64,000 bases of DNA from Streptomyces sp. NBC_01707 (lineage in GTDB: Bacteria; Actinomycetota; Actinomycetes; Streptomycetales; Streptomycetaceae): contig NZ_CP109190.1 in NCBI RefSeq assembly GCF_041438805.1, forward strand, positions 5,084,001-5,148,000, written 5' to 3'. The translations under genes were made by a program, and so were the position numbers. Each line of letters starts with the position of its first letter. Position 1 is the first letter of the stretch. The notes beneath the pieces are model-generated. The model saw only the letters and a program-made list of their open reading frames with translations. It did no database searches and was not told the origin of the DNA. Below, piece by piece: positions 34,560-43,370 of the stretch.

Positions 34560-37414
34560 GCGTGTTCACGGGCTGGCGTGCCGCCCTCAGGATCGCCCGG
34601 CGCGACGCGATGCGGGCCAAGGGCCGCAGTGCACTGGTCGTCGCGATGATCGCGCTGCCGGTGCTCGGGGTGACGGCCGCCGATGTGACGTACCGCAGTG
34701 TGGAGCCGACCCGGGCCGAGAAGCTGACGGCCTCGATGGGCTCCGCCGACGCACTGTTCACCGATCCGGGGATGGGGTCGGGTGCCATTTATCAGATGCC
34801 CGACGGGCAGTCGTACAGCCCGGCTTCGGAGGACAGCCCGGGGCCGGGCGCCGAACCCGTTCCGCCGATCGACATAAGGACCGCGCTCCCCGAAGGCGCG
34901 CACGCGATCAGCCTCCAGTCCGTCCCGGCCACCGTCACCACCAAGTACGGCATCACCACCGCCGACGTCGTCGAGATCCGGACGTCGGACCCGATGGCCC
35001 GTGGCAAGGTCACCCTCTTGCGGGGCGCCTTCCCGCACGGTGACGGCGAGATGGCTGCCACCGAGCCCTTCCTGACGAAGTCGGGGCTGCACGTCGGTTC
35101 GCGCACCACTCTGCACGGCGCCGAGCGCACGTACACCATCACCGGTGTCGTCGAACAGCCCGACGACCTCGAGTCCGAGGCGCTGTACGCCGAACCGGGG
35201 GCGGTCATCGCCCCGTGGACGAACGCGGCCGAGCACGACAAGAAGGTGCTGCCGCCGAACGCCGACTCCAAGGAGTGGCTGGTCAAGGGAGCCGAGGGGA
35301 TCGGCGTGAGCTGGTCCGACGTGCTGGCCGCCAACGCGCGGGGCGTCCTCGTCGTGTCCCGGCAGGTCGTCCTCGACCCGCCGCCGGACTCCGAGGTCCC
35401 GATGGCCCGGTCCATGAGCGGCAGCTCGTACGGTGGTTCCGAGGAGCTCAGCGCGGCGCTGATCACCGTGGTCGCCATGGCCGTACTGGAGCTCGTGCTG
35501 CTCGCCGGACCGGCCTTCGCCGTCGGCGCCCGCCGCTCCCGCCGCCAGCTCGGTCTCGTCGGTACGTGCGGTGGCGACCGGCGCCATGTCCGGGCCGTGG
35601 TGCTCTCCGGTGGGCTGGTGCTCGGCGGCGTCGGCGCCGTGGCCGGTGTCGCGGCCGGACTCGCGCTCACCGCGGTGTTCCGCCCGATGATCGAGGGCTG
35701 GGCCGGAAACCGCTTCGGATCGCTGGACGTGCGCCCGTCGGAGTTGCTGATCATTGCCGTGATCGGCCTGGTCACCGGTCTGCTGGCAGCGCTCGTACCC
35801 GCGATCGTGGCGAGCCGGCAGTCCGTGCTGGAGTCGCTCAGCGGCCGCCGCGGCATCCGCCGCAGCTCCCGGGTACTGCCGGTGCTGGGCTCCATCACCC
35901 TGCTCATCGGCATTGCGGTCGCGGTCTACGGCGGCACCAGCGGCAACTCGACACTGGTCGCCGGCGGGTCGGTCGTCGCCGAACTCGGCCTGCTCGGCTG
36001 CATCCCGGTGATCGTCGGTTTCCTCGGACGGCTCGGCCGCAGGCTGCCGCTCTCCCCGCGGATGGCGTTGCGCGACGCGGCTCGCAACCGGGGGCGTACG
36101 GCCCCCGCGGTCGCCGCCGTGATGGCAGCCGTCGCGGGTTCGGTGGCCATCGCCACCTACATGTCCAGCGGCCAGGCCGAGTCGGACTTCGAGTACACGG
36201 CGAGCCTCACCCCGGGCACGGTCGTGCTCACCGCCTCCGACGTCAAGGCGGTCGACCGGCTCCCGCTCGCCCGCACCGCCGTCGAACGCAACCTCGCCGT
36301 CACCGGTGGACATGCCGACGTCGGCCGGGTCTGGGCGGGCAGCGACTGCAACGTCTACTACGAGAAGGAGAACGACTGCGGCTCGGTCGAGATGATCAAG
36401 CCCGCCGGCAAGGGCCACTCCTGCCCGCTCGTCGGCAAGGGCGCCAAGAAGCTCGCCGCAAGTCTCTCCGCCGAAGACCACAGGAGACTGATGCGGTCCC
36501 CCGCCTGCCTGGACGAGTTGATGTATGCGAGCCCGTTCATCGGCATGGCGGACGGCGTCGTCCTGGGCGACGCCAAGTTCCTCTCCACCTATGTGAAGCT
36601 CCGGGACCCCGCGGCCGCCAAGGCCCTCGCCGCCGGCACACCCGTGCTGCTCAACCCGGCGTACGCGAACAACGGCGAGGTCACCCTCAAGACCGTCCAC
36701 AGGTACAGCGACCAGGACAAGAAGAACCGCAAGCTGCACCCGGGCGAGGCCGAAACCCGAACCGACCGGCTGAAGGTGTATCAGGCACCCGAGCAGTACG
36801 CCACCACACCCGGGGTCCGCATGATCCTGCCCCTGCAGGCAGCGAAGAAGCTCGGACTGCACACCGAGATGTACGGCAGTGTCTACGCGGTCGCCCATGA
36901 GCCGACGGACAGCGAGGACCAGCGGGTCTCGGCGGCGGTCGAAGTGGCCGGCGGCGGGATCTATCTGCAGTCGGACACGGGGCCGTCCGGGCGGCAGGAC
37001 GCGATCCTGCTGTTCCTCTCCCTGTTCGCCGGTGTGGTGACCCTGGGCGCGGCCGCGATCGCGACAGGTCTCGCCAAGGCTGACGCGGAAGCAGACCTCA
37101 CCACGCTCAGCGCGGTGGGCGCACCCCCACGCGTTCGGCGCACTCTCTCCGGTTTCCAGTGCCTGGTCGTCGCGCTCACCGGCGTTCTGCTCGGCACGGC
37201 AGCCGGTCTGGTCCCCGCGGTGGCGCTCCGGCTCATCGACCTGCGTGAAGCCGTGAAGGCCATGCGGGCGCAGCCGATGGAATCCGCCTACACGCCGATC
37301 GTGCTGCCGTGGGCGACCATCGGGTTGCTGGCCGTGGTGGTGCCGCTGCTGGCCGGGCTGGGTGCGGCGGCGTTCACCCGCTCACGGCAGACCGTGGCGC
37401 GCCGGGCCGGGTGA
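34556..37414 (+). CDS. ABC transporter permease, FtsX/MacB type, fused double unit
   Basis: 952 aa from GTG 34556. Helix near residues 17-40, large extracytoplasmic domain to about 290, three helices at about 300-425 (first FtsX core), a further helix pair about 440-500, second extracytoplasmic domain about 520-810 containing a Cys-rich patch (DCNVYYEKENDCGS), then the final three helices about 820-940. It is thus a tandem of two four-helix FtsX units in one chain, common in actinobacteria. Substrate unknown. Pairs with the ATPase above. Confidence 0.93.
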   Translation: MSVFTGWRAALRIARRDAMRAKGRSALVVAMIALPVLGVTAADVTYRSVEPTRAEKLTASMGSADALFTDPGMGSGAIYQMPDGQSYSPASEDSPGPGAEPVPPIDIRTALPEGAHAISLQSVPATVTTKYGITTADVVEIRTSDPMARGKVTLLRGAFPHGDGEMAATEPFLTKSGLHVGSRTTLHGAERTYTITGVVEQPDDLESEALYAEPGAVIAPWTNAAEHDKKVLPPNADSKEWLVKGAEGIGVSWSDVLAANARGVLVVSRQVVLDPPPDSEVPMARSMSGSSYGGSEELSAALITVVAMAVLELVLLAGPAFAVGARRSRRQLGLVGTCGGDRRHVRAVVLSGGLVLGGVGAVAGVAAGLALTAVFRPMIEGWAGNRFGSLDVRPSELLIIAVIGLVTGLLAALVPAIVASRQSVLESLSGRRGIRRSSRVLPVLGSITLLIGIAVAVYGGTSGNSTLVAGGSVVAELGLLGCIPVIVGFLGRLGRRLPLSPRMALRDAARNRGRTAPAVAAVMAAVAGSVAIATYMSSGQAESDFEYTASLTPGTVVLTASDVKAVDRLPLARTAVERNLAVTGGHADVGRVWAGSDCNVYYEKENDCGSVEMIKPAGKGHSCPLVGKGAKKLAASLSAEDHRRLMRSPACLDELMYASPFIGMADGVVLGDAKFLSTYVKLRDPAAAKALAAGTPVLLNPAYANNGEVTLKTVHRYSDQDKKNRKLHPGEAETRTDRLKVYQAPEQYATTPGVRMILPLQAAKKLGLHTEMYGSVYAVAHEPTDSEDQRVSAAVEVAGGGIYLQSDTGPSGRQDAILLFLSLFAGVVTLGAAAIATGLAKADAEADLTTLSAVGAPPRVRRTLSGFQCLVVALTGVLLGTAAGLVPAVALRLIDLREAVKAMRAQPMESAYTPIVLPWATIGLLAVVVPLLAGLGAAAFTRSRQTVARRAG

Positions 37415-37471
37415 CGCGCGGCCGGACACTGCGGTCGAAGGCTGATTGCGGGGCTGACCGGGCGGTTTCGT

Positions 37472-37509
37472 TGCCCCCGAGAATGGTGGATCAACCGTAA
37501 TCGGGGGCA
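37472..37509 (+). terminator. Hairpin after the ABC operon
   Basis: TGCCCCCGA (37472-37480) and TCGGGGGCA (37501-37509), perfect 9-bp stem with a 20-nt loop that itself contains GGTGGATCAACC. Confidence 0.55.
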
Positions 37510-37548
37510 CCACCCTGTTGAACAGCACGTGTGCGAGACAATGGCGGC

Positions 37549-38097
37549 ATGGAGATGCCGAGGAATGAACGGTCGCAAGAGCACCCCCAAGTCCTCGTAG
37601 TGGGACAGGACGGCATGGCGATCGGCGGCGGCGGTGGCACTGACGACGAATCGCGTGAGGTCCCGGTGACAGAAATGGTCGAACAGCCCGCGAAGGTCAT
37701 GCGCATCGGCAGCATGATCAAGCAGCTCCTGGAAGAGGTCAGGGCGGCTCCTCTCGACGAGGCGAGCCGAGTCCGGCTCAAGGAGATCCACGCAAGCTCC
37801 GTCAAGGAGCTGGAGGACGGCCTCGCGCCGGAGCTGGTGGAGGAGCTCGAACGACTCTCCCTGCCGTTCACCGAGGAGTCGGTCCCCTCCGAAGCGGAAC
37901 TCCGGATTGCACAGGCCCAGTTGGTGGGCTGGCTGGAGGGTCTCTTCCACGGCATCCAGACCGCGCTGTTCGCCCAGCAGATGGCGGCCCGCGCGCAGCT
38001 GGAACAGATGCGCCGCGCGCTTCCGCCCGGCAGCGGTCACGAGGACGACGACGGCTCGGACCCGCACGGAGCGATCCGATCGGGCCCGTACCTGTAA
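37549..38097 (+). CDS. bpa: Bacterial proteasome activator (Bpa family)
   Basis: 182 aa from ATG 37549. The four-helix Bpa core runs about 45-165 (EQPAKVMRIGSMIKQLLEEVR and SEAELRIAQAQLVGWLEGLFHG as adjoining parts), followed by an acidic linker and C-terminal Gly-Pro-Tyr-Leu. In mycobacteria Bpa forms a dodecameric ring whose C-terminal GQYL docks into the 20S proteasome and opens it without ATP; GPYL here keeps the Tyr-Leu. It would feed unfolded proteins to the proteasome. A GTG at 37531 would add six residues. Monocistronic. Confidence 0.9.
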   Translation: MEMPRNERSQEHPQVLVVGQDGMAIGGGGGTDDESREVPVTEMVEQPAKVMRIGSMIKQLLEEVRAAPLDEASRVRLKEIHASSVKELEDGLAPELVEELERLSLPFTEESVPSEAELRIAQAQLVGWLEGLFHGIQTALFAQQMAARAQLEQMRRALPPGSGHEDDDGSDPHGAIRSGPYL

Positions 38098-38150
38098 AGG
38101 CCGGACTCCGGTTCCCTTCCGTATCTCGATCTCGTCCACGTACATACGAA

Positions 38151-38190
38151 CAGCGGGCCCGGCACACCGGAGCGTGTGCCGGGCCCGCTG
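38151..38190. terminator. Bidirectional terminator, bpa / quinone oxidoreductase
   Basis: Perfect 17-bp stem CAGCGGGCCCGGCACAC (38151-38167) with its complement at 38174-38190; 6-nt loop; between convergent genes. Confidence 0.88.
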
Positions 38191-38205
38191 TGTCTCCGGT
38201 TGCGT

Positions 38206-39192
38206 TCAGACCGCCGGCGTGCGCAGGAGCACCTTGCCGATGTGGGTGCTGGACTCCAGCACCCGGTGGGCCTCCGCGGCGTCCGACATCGGCAGCGTAC
38301 GGTCCACGATCGGCCGGACCACGCCGCTGCCGATCAGCGGCCACACATGCTCGCGCACGGCGGCGACGATGGCGGCCTTCTCGGCGAGCGGACGGCCGCG
38401 CAGGGACGTTGCGGTGATCGCGGCGCGCTTGTTCAGCAGAGCACCCAGATTGAGGTCGCCCTTGACGCCGCCCTGCAGGCCGATGATGGCGAGCCTGCCG
38501 TTGACGGCGAGCGCGTTCACATTCCGGTCCAGGTACTTCGCACCGACGATGTCGAGGATGACGTCCGCGCCCGCCCCGTCCGTCGCCTTGCTCAGTTCCT
38601 CGACGAAGTCCTGCTCCCGGTAGTCGATCAGGATGTCGGCTCCGAGCTCCGCGCAGCTCGCCAGCTTCTCGGGACCCCCCGCGGTCACCGCGACCCGTGC
38701 GCCCACGGCCTTGGCCAGCTGGATCGCCATCGTGCCGATACCGCTGGAGCCTCCGTGCACCAACAGCGTCTCACCGGGGCGCAGATGGGCCACCATGAAC
38801 ACGTTCGACCAGACCGTGGCCGTCACCTCGGGCAGCGCCGCGGCCATCACCGGATCGACGCCGTCCGGCACGGGTAGCAGCTGCCCGGCGGGTACGGCGA
38901 CCTTCTCCGCGTAACCGCCGCCGGCGAGCAGCGCACACACCTCGTCGCCGACCGACCAGCCGGTGACACCGGCGCCGACCTCCGCGATCCGGCCGGCACA
39001 CTCCAGACCGGGGTACGGGGACGCGCCGGGCGGTGGGTTGTAGAAGCCCTGCCGCTGCAGAACATCGGCGCGGTTGACCGCGCTGGACACGACCTCGACG
39101 AGGACCTCGCCCTCGCCGGGTACGGGATCGGGGACCTCGGCCCATACGAGCGCCTCGGGGCCACCGGGTGCGGGGATTGTGATCGCATGCAT
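38206..39192 (-). CDS. NAD(P)H-quinone oxidoreductase (zinc-independent MDR)
   Basis: 328 aa medium-chain dehydrogenase/reductase of the PIG3/QOR type. GroES-like N-terminal half (1-125; VNRADVLQRQGFYNPPPGASPYPGLE) and Rossmann half with VHGGSSGIGTMAIQLAK (NADPH loop). No zinc-binding Cys cluster. Reduces quinones by one or two electrons; the PIG3 signature YNPPPG is clear. ATG start; single gene. Confidence 0.92.
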   Translation of the reverse strand: MHAITIPAPGGPEALVWAEVPDPVPGEGEVLVEVVSSAVNRADVLQRQGFYNPPPGASPYPGLECAGRIAEVGAGVTGWSVGDEVCALLAGGGYAEKVAVPAGQLLPVPDGVDPVMAAALPEVTATVWSNVFMVAHLRPGETLLVHGGSSGIGTMAIQLAKAVGARVAVTAGGPEKLASCAELGADILIDYREQDFVEELSKATDGAGADVILDIVGAKYLDRNVNALAVNGRLAIIGLQGGVKGDLNLGALLNKRAAITATSLRGRPLAEKAAIVAAVREHVWPLIGSGVVRPIVDRTLPMSDAAEAHRVLESSTHIGKVLLRTPAV

Positions 39193-39338
39193 GGCGGCGA
39201 GGCTACTCCGTGACGGCGGCGCAACGGGTCGGCGGCGGGGTCACGACACGTCGCGGTCGCCTGCCGTCCGAGGCGGACGACACGTTGCCCGCCTTCCGTC
39301 CGGAACGCGCGCGACTCACCGCGGGCGAATCACCGCTG

Positions 39339-40433
39339 TCACGCCCCTTGCTGGCGCAGCGTATTCAGTGGCGGGGCGCCGCCCGAGACGCGCACGATCG
39401 TGATCAGGCGGTCCGTCAACTGCAGCGGACTGGCCGCCGGATCGTCGTAGCCGATCAGCCGGTGGCCGCGCAGCACGCTCACGACCAGATCGTCGGTCTC
39501 CCGGACGCTCTTACCGACCTCGGCCTTTATCACCGGCCGTTCTACAAGATCGAGGCCGGTGCCCTGCTGGATGAGATCCTCCATCACCGTGCCCGCACTG
39601 GGGCTGAGGACCGAGAGACCGAGCAGCCGGCCTGCCGCACTGGCGCTGGTGATCACGGCATCGGCGCCGGACTGCCGCAGCAGCGGAGCGTTCTCCTCCT
39701 CGCGGACCGCAGCGACGATCTTCGCACCGCGATTGAGCTGCCGCGCGGTCAGCGTGACCAGCACCGCCGTGTCGTCGCGCTGAGTGGCGATGATGACCTG
39801 CCGCGCCTTCTGGATCTCGGCCCGCAACAGCACATCGCTGCGCGTCGCATCGCCGACGACACCCACGAACCCCTCGGCGTTTGCGGACTCGATCACCTTG
39901 GTCGCCGGGTCGACGATCACGATCTGTTCCTTCTTCAGACCGGTGGCACAGAGCGTCTGGATCGCAGACCGGCCCTTGGTGCCGAAGCCGACGACAACTG
40001 TGTGGTCACGCAAGTTGGTTCTCCAACGGTTCAGCCGGAAGTCCTCCCGGGTCCGCTCCGTCAGGACCTCCAGGGTGGTGCCGACCAGAATGATCAGGAA
40101 GAGCACGCGCAGCGGTGTCACGAGCAGCACATTGGTCAGCCGTGCGCTGTCGCTGTACGGGGTGATGTCGCCGTACCCCGTGGTGGAGAGGGTGACCGTC
40201 GAGTAGTAGACGGCGTCCAGCAGATCCACCGAGCCATCGGCAGCGTCGTGGTAACCGGTACGGTCGAGCCAGACGATCAGCACCGTGGCGGCCAGGACAA
40301 GTATCGCCATCAGCAGCCGCTTGGCGACCTGCCGGAGCGGCCGGTCGACGACTCGGCGCGGAAGCAGGATCCGGGTGGGCACGAGGTGCTCGTCGACGCG
40401 CCGGGCCATCGCGTCGTGGCCGGGAAGTTTCAC
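39339..40433 (-). CDS. Potassium channel with RCK (TrkA-N) domain
   Basis: 364 aa from GTG 40431-40433. Two membrane helices (about 40-60 and 95-120) flank a pore loop with the K+ filter TTGYGD. Cytosolic RCK: TrkA-N Rossmann fold (VVVGFGTKGRSA, about 140-255) then TrkA-C (about 265-350). Assembles as a tetramer gated by nucleotide or Ca2+ (family knowledge). Start chosen because GTG overlaps the moeA stop as GTGA; an ATG at 40409 is an alternative. The parS palindrome 40427-40440 covers this junction. Physiological link to moeA is unclear. Confidence 0.9.
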   Translation of the reverse strand: MKLPGHDAMARRVDEHLVPTRILLPRRVVDRPLRQVAKRLLMAILVLAATVLIVWLDRTGYHDAADGSVDLLDAVYYSTVTLSTTGYGDITPYSDSARLTNVLLVTPLRVLFLIILVGTTLEVLTERTREDFRLNRWRTNLRDHTVVVGFGTKGRSAIQTLCATGLKKEQIVIVDPATKVIESANAEGFVGVVGDATRSDVLLRAEIQKARQVIIATQRDDTAVLVTLTARQLNRGAKIVAAVREEENAPLLRQSGADAVITSASAAGRLLGLSVLSPSAGTVMEDLIQQGTGLDLVERPVIKAEVGKSVRETDDLVVSVLRGHRLIGYDDPAASPLQLTDRLITIVRVSGGAPPLNTLRQQGA

Positions 40434-40440
40434 GTGAAAC
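40427..40440. other. parS: parS site (ParB-binding), perfect, inside coding junction
   Basis: GTTTCACGTGAAAC, identical to the copy at 14792-14805. Here it encodes the last residues and stop of the MoeA-like gene and the first codons of the channel gene. Confidence 0.88.
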
Positions 40441-42460
40441 ACCCTTCCGTCCACGGCATCGCCGAGGCCCACGGCAGATCGAGGATCTCCACCTCGGTGC
40501 CGGACCGTACCCCGCCCGGTGGTACGACGGCCAACCCGTCGGCGGCGGCGATCCCACGGAGCATGGCCGGGCCGTTGTAGTGCAGAGGCACGACGTGCTC
40601 GACGCCGGCACCGGCCCCGTTGCCTGCCTGGCTGCCGACGCCCTTCGCCGATCCGACCCGATGGACGACGGGGACCAAGCGGGTGTCGTGCGGGTGGCCG
40701 TGCACCTCGTCGCGTACGACGACCCGGTACGGCTCCTCCGGCGCTCGGCCGGCCAGCCCACGTAGGAGAGGCTCGGCGAGCGTGAGGAGACCGGAGACGG
40801 CGGCGAGCGGGTTGCCGGGCAGTCCTACGAGATATGGGCCACCGGACGGCAGCCGGGCCAGCAGCATCGGGTGGCCGGGGCGTACGGCGACGCCGTCGAC
40901 CAGCAGCCCGGCGCCGATCTTGGCGAGGACCGGGTGGACGTGATCGACCGGACCCGCCGCGGTGCCTCCGGTGGTGATGACAAGGTCCGCGTCGGAGGTG
41001 GAGAGGGCGTGCTGAAGAGCCTCCGCGTCGTCGCCGAGGCGGCGTGGGGCGGAGACCTCGGCGCCCAGGGCCCGCAGCCAGGGTCCGATCATGGGGCCCA
41101 GAGCGTCCCGGATCAGCCCGTCATGCGGCAGACCGGCGGTGAGCAGTTCGTCCCCGAGGACGAGGACGTCGACGCGCGGGCGGGGGACCGTCACCAACTC
41201 GTCGTATCCGGCAGCGGCGGACAGACCGAGGACAGCGGGCGTCACCACGGTTCCGGCGGGCAGCAGTTGATCGCCGGAACGGCACTCCTGGCCGCGCGGC
41301 CGGATGTCCTGCCCGGGGACCACCTGACGTTGTGCGTACAACAACCCCCTGGCCTCGTCCACATGGGCGTGTTCGCTCCGGATCACGGCAGTGGCGTTCG
41401 CCGGGATGCGGGCGCCCGTGGCAATCCGTACGCCCTCACCGTCGGGGAGCGGCGCCGGGGCGCTGTGCCCGGCGAGGATGCCCAGCTCTCCGCCCCCGCT
41501 CTCGTTGCTGCCGAGAGCCCAGGGGCCGGGTCCGGCGACGACCCAGCCGTCCATGGCGGACGTGTCGAACGACGGCAGGTCGGTGAGCGCGGTCAGAGGT
41601 TCAGCCAGCACGTGTCCGAGGGCCGAGTCGAGGGAGAGTCGCTCGGTACGGGGGGCGGCGCCGCGACCGGCCCGCGCGGCAAGAGCACGGGCCTCACGCC
41701 AGGCGGTGGCCTGTCCGCGCCGGCCCCGAGCAGGGGCCTGACCGGGACTCCCGCCGGAATCGTGACCGGAACCGCTGCCAGGACCGTTGCCGGGCTTCCG
41801 GTCGGAGCTGTGACCGGGGCTTTGGTCATCGCCCTGTCCAGAACTGCGGCCAGAACTCTGACGAGGGCTGACCCCGGAACTTCCGGCGCCGAGGCCGGCG
41901 CCGGGTCCGTGTTCGGCGCTCCGGCCGGCGGTCTGTCGGGGGCTCTGCACCGAGGCCCTGGCCTGGGGCTGCGGCTGAGCGACGAATCGAGGCTCATGCG
42001 AAGAGTGACCCGCAACCAGCGCAAGAGCCTGATCGACGGCTCGCTCCTCCTCCTCGGCGGCATCGGCTTCCTCGGCGGTATGGGCCTGCTCGACAGCTCG
42101 GGCCGCGTCGGCCGTCCGGGGCACATCGGCAGCACGGGTCACCTCCGCTACCCGGGCTTGCTCATCGCCGTCAGCCGCCCCGACCACCCGGCCTGCCTCC
42201 GTCGAGCGGGTCCGCTCGACAGCACCGGCTTCCTTCTCGGCGCCGGTCACCCCGACGGCACCGACCGCTCCGACCGCTCCGACGGCACCGACGGCACCGA
42301 CGGCACCGACCGCTCCGACCGCTCCGACGGCAGCGTCTTCCGGCGGAGCGACCGCGACGGCACGCTCAGCCGTCGGAGGCCTGGTCCCCGGATCCGGCGG
42401 AGCCCCGGTTGTCCGTTCGGCCGCCGGGCCGCCTTCGGCCTTGCGCTGGTACGCCGTCAT
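40430..42460 (-). CDS. moeA: MoeA-like molybdopterin molybdotransferase with long disordered N-terminus
   Basis: 676 aa, versus about 400-430 for ordinary MoeA. The MoeA body is about 245-676: LPSFDTSAMDGWVV, the MPT-binding domain with VITTGGTAAGPVDHV (canonical TTGGxSxGxxD is altered), RPGHPMLLA, GLPGNPLAAV, and the C-terminal beta domain. It inserts molybdate into adenylylated molybdopterin. Residues 1-240 are Ala/Gly/Glu/Ser-rich, with nine Ala-Val-Gly repeats near 43-72. Overlaps mobA upstream and the channel gene downstream by 4 nt each, so all three form one unit. The unusual TTGG motif could mean a specialised paralogue. Confidence 0.85.
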   Translation of the reverse strand: MTAYQRKAEGGPAAERTTGAPPDPGTRPPTAERAVAVAPPEDAAVGAVGAVGAVGAVGAVGAVGAVGAVGVTGAEKEAGAVERTRSTEAGRVVGAADGDEQARVAEVTRAADVPRTADAARAVEQAHTAEEADAAEEEERAVDQALALVAGHSSHEPRFVAQPQPQARASVQSPRQTAGRSAEHGPGAGLGAGSSGVSPRQSSGRSSGQGDDQSPGHSSDRKPGNGPGSGSGHDSGGSPGQAPARGRRGQATAWREARALAARAGRGAAPRTERLSLDSALGHVLAEPLTALTDLPSFDTSAMDGWVVAGPGPWALGSNESGGGELGILAGHSAPAPLPDGEGVRIATGARIPANATAVIRSEHAHVDEARGLLYAQRQVVPGQDIRPRGQECRSGDQLLPAGTVVTPAVLGLSAAAGYDELVTVPRPRVDVLVLGDELLTAGLPHDGLIRDALGPMIGPWLRALGAEVSAPRRLGDDAEALQHALSTSDADLVITTGGTAAGPVDHVHPVLAKIGAGLLVDGVAVRPGHPMLLARLPSGGPYLVGLPGNPLAAVSGLLTLAEPLLRGLAGRAPEEPYRVVVRDEVHGHPHDTRLVPVVHRVGSAKGVGSQAGNGAGAGVEHVVPLHYNGPAMLRGIAAADGLAVVPPGGVRSGTEVEILDLPWASAMPWTEGCFT
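42252..42331 (-). repeat. 9-bp coding tandem repeat in the moeA leader
   Basis: About nine units alternating between CGACGGCAC and CGACCGCTC (plus strand), encoding Val-Gly-Ala in the disordered N-terminal extension. Blocks of identical units indicate slippage expansion. Confidence 0.8.
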
Positions 42461-43305
42461 GGCGTCTCGGCCTCGTCCGCCCAGCGGAGGGCGAGTGCGG
42501 CCGCCTTGCGAGCAGCCTCGGCCACCGCCTCGGGTCCGCCCCCGCCGCTACTCGCCTTCGCCGCCGCGTACCCGACCAGAAACGTCGTCAGGGGCGCGGC
42601 AGGCCGGGCGACACCGTGGGCGGCATCGCGGGCGAGGTCGAGCAGGACGCCGGTGTCGACGTCGAGTTCGATGCCCAGTTCGTTCTTGACTGCGGTGATC
42701 CATTCGTCCAGCACGGTCCCATGCTCTCTGATGCGGGCCCGGGCTGCGGCAATGTCTTCCCAGGTGTCGCAGTCGAACGAGGCGAGCGGACCCGCCTCGA
42801 CGCGGGCGAGGTCCAATTCGTGTGTCAGCAACCGCAGCGGCAGCCCGGCCAGACCACCGTGCTCCGTGGCGAGCAGAGCCAGTTCGCGGCGGAGCGGTTC
42901 GGCGCGGTAGACCGCGACCAAGGGCTGGTCCCGGCCGTCCTGATCGACGCACAGGGCCCCGTCGCGGTCCGGGCGCCCGGCGGCGGCCAGCAGCGCCTCG
43001 ACCGTGCTCTCCCCCAGGAACGGGAGGTCGGCGGAGAGGACGAGCAGGCGCTCCGCGCCCGTATGCCGTACCCCGGCGTCGAGAGCCGCCAACGGGCCCC
43101 CGCCCTGCGGCTCTTCGCGTGTCCAGGTCACAGCACGCGTGGTGGGCCGCCGCCCGCCCACCACGACAGTGGTGGCGGCATCGGTGCACGTCGCGAGCAC
43201 CCGGTCGAGCAGTGCCCGGCCACCGACCCGAACGGCCGGCTTGTCGGCACCCCCGAGGCGCTTGGCGGCCCCTCCGGCAAGAACGATGGCGTCATACGCG
43301 GTCAT
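42457..43305 (-). CDS. mobA: Molybdenum cofactor guanylyltransferase-like, fused to DUF6457
   Basis: 282 aa from ATG 43303-43305. N-terminal nucleotidyltransferase (1-195): VLAGGAAKRLGGADKP (P-loop and Lys), SADLPFL (metal Asp), CDTWED. The C-terminal 85 residues (LDEWITAVKNELGIEL ... ALRWADE) are a DUF6457 helical domain found fused to MobA in actinobacteria. Role: GMP transfer to the molybdenum cofactor; DUF6457 function unknown. ATGA overlap with moeA. Confidence 0.9.
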   Translation of the reverse strand: MTAYDAIVLAGGAAKRLGGADKPAVRVGGRALLDRVLATCTDAATTVVVGGRRPTTRAVTWTREEPQGGGPLAALDAGVRHTGAERLLVLSADLPFLGESTVEALLAAAGRPDRDGALCVDQDGRDQPLVAVYRAEPLRRELALLATEHGGLAGLPLRLLTHELDLARVEAGPLASFDCDTWEDIAAARARIREHGTVLDEWITAVKNELGIELDVDTGVLLDLARDAAHGVARPAAPLTTFLVGYAAAKASSGGGGPEAVAEAARKAAALALRWADEAETP

Positions 43306-43370
43306 GCCCCGAGTATGCGTGCCACACGCCCCCGTTGAACCTCCCCGCCCCCTCTCTCCTCGTCTTCCTC

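Noticed and set aside
34118..36898. 926-codon open frame opposite the ABC permease
   Set aside because: Antisense shadow of a genuine membrane protein; lacks hydrophobic segments or motifs.
42250..42335. Short tandem array as possible non-coding satellite
   Set aside because: The 9-bp period keeps the MoeA frame open and lies downstream of its coupled start, so it is more simply a coding repeat.
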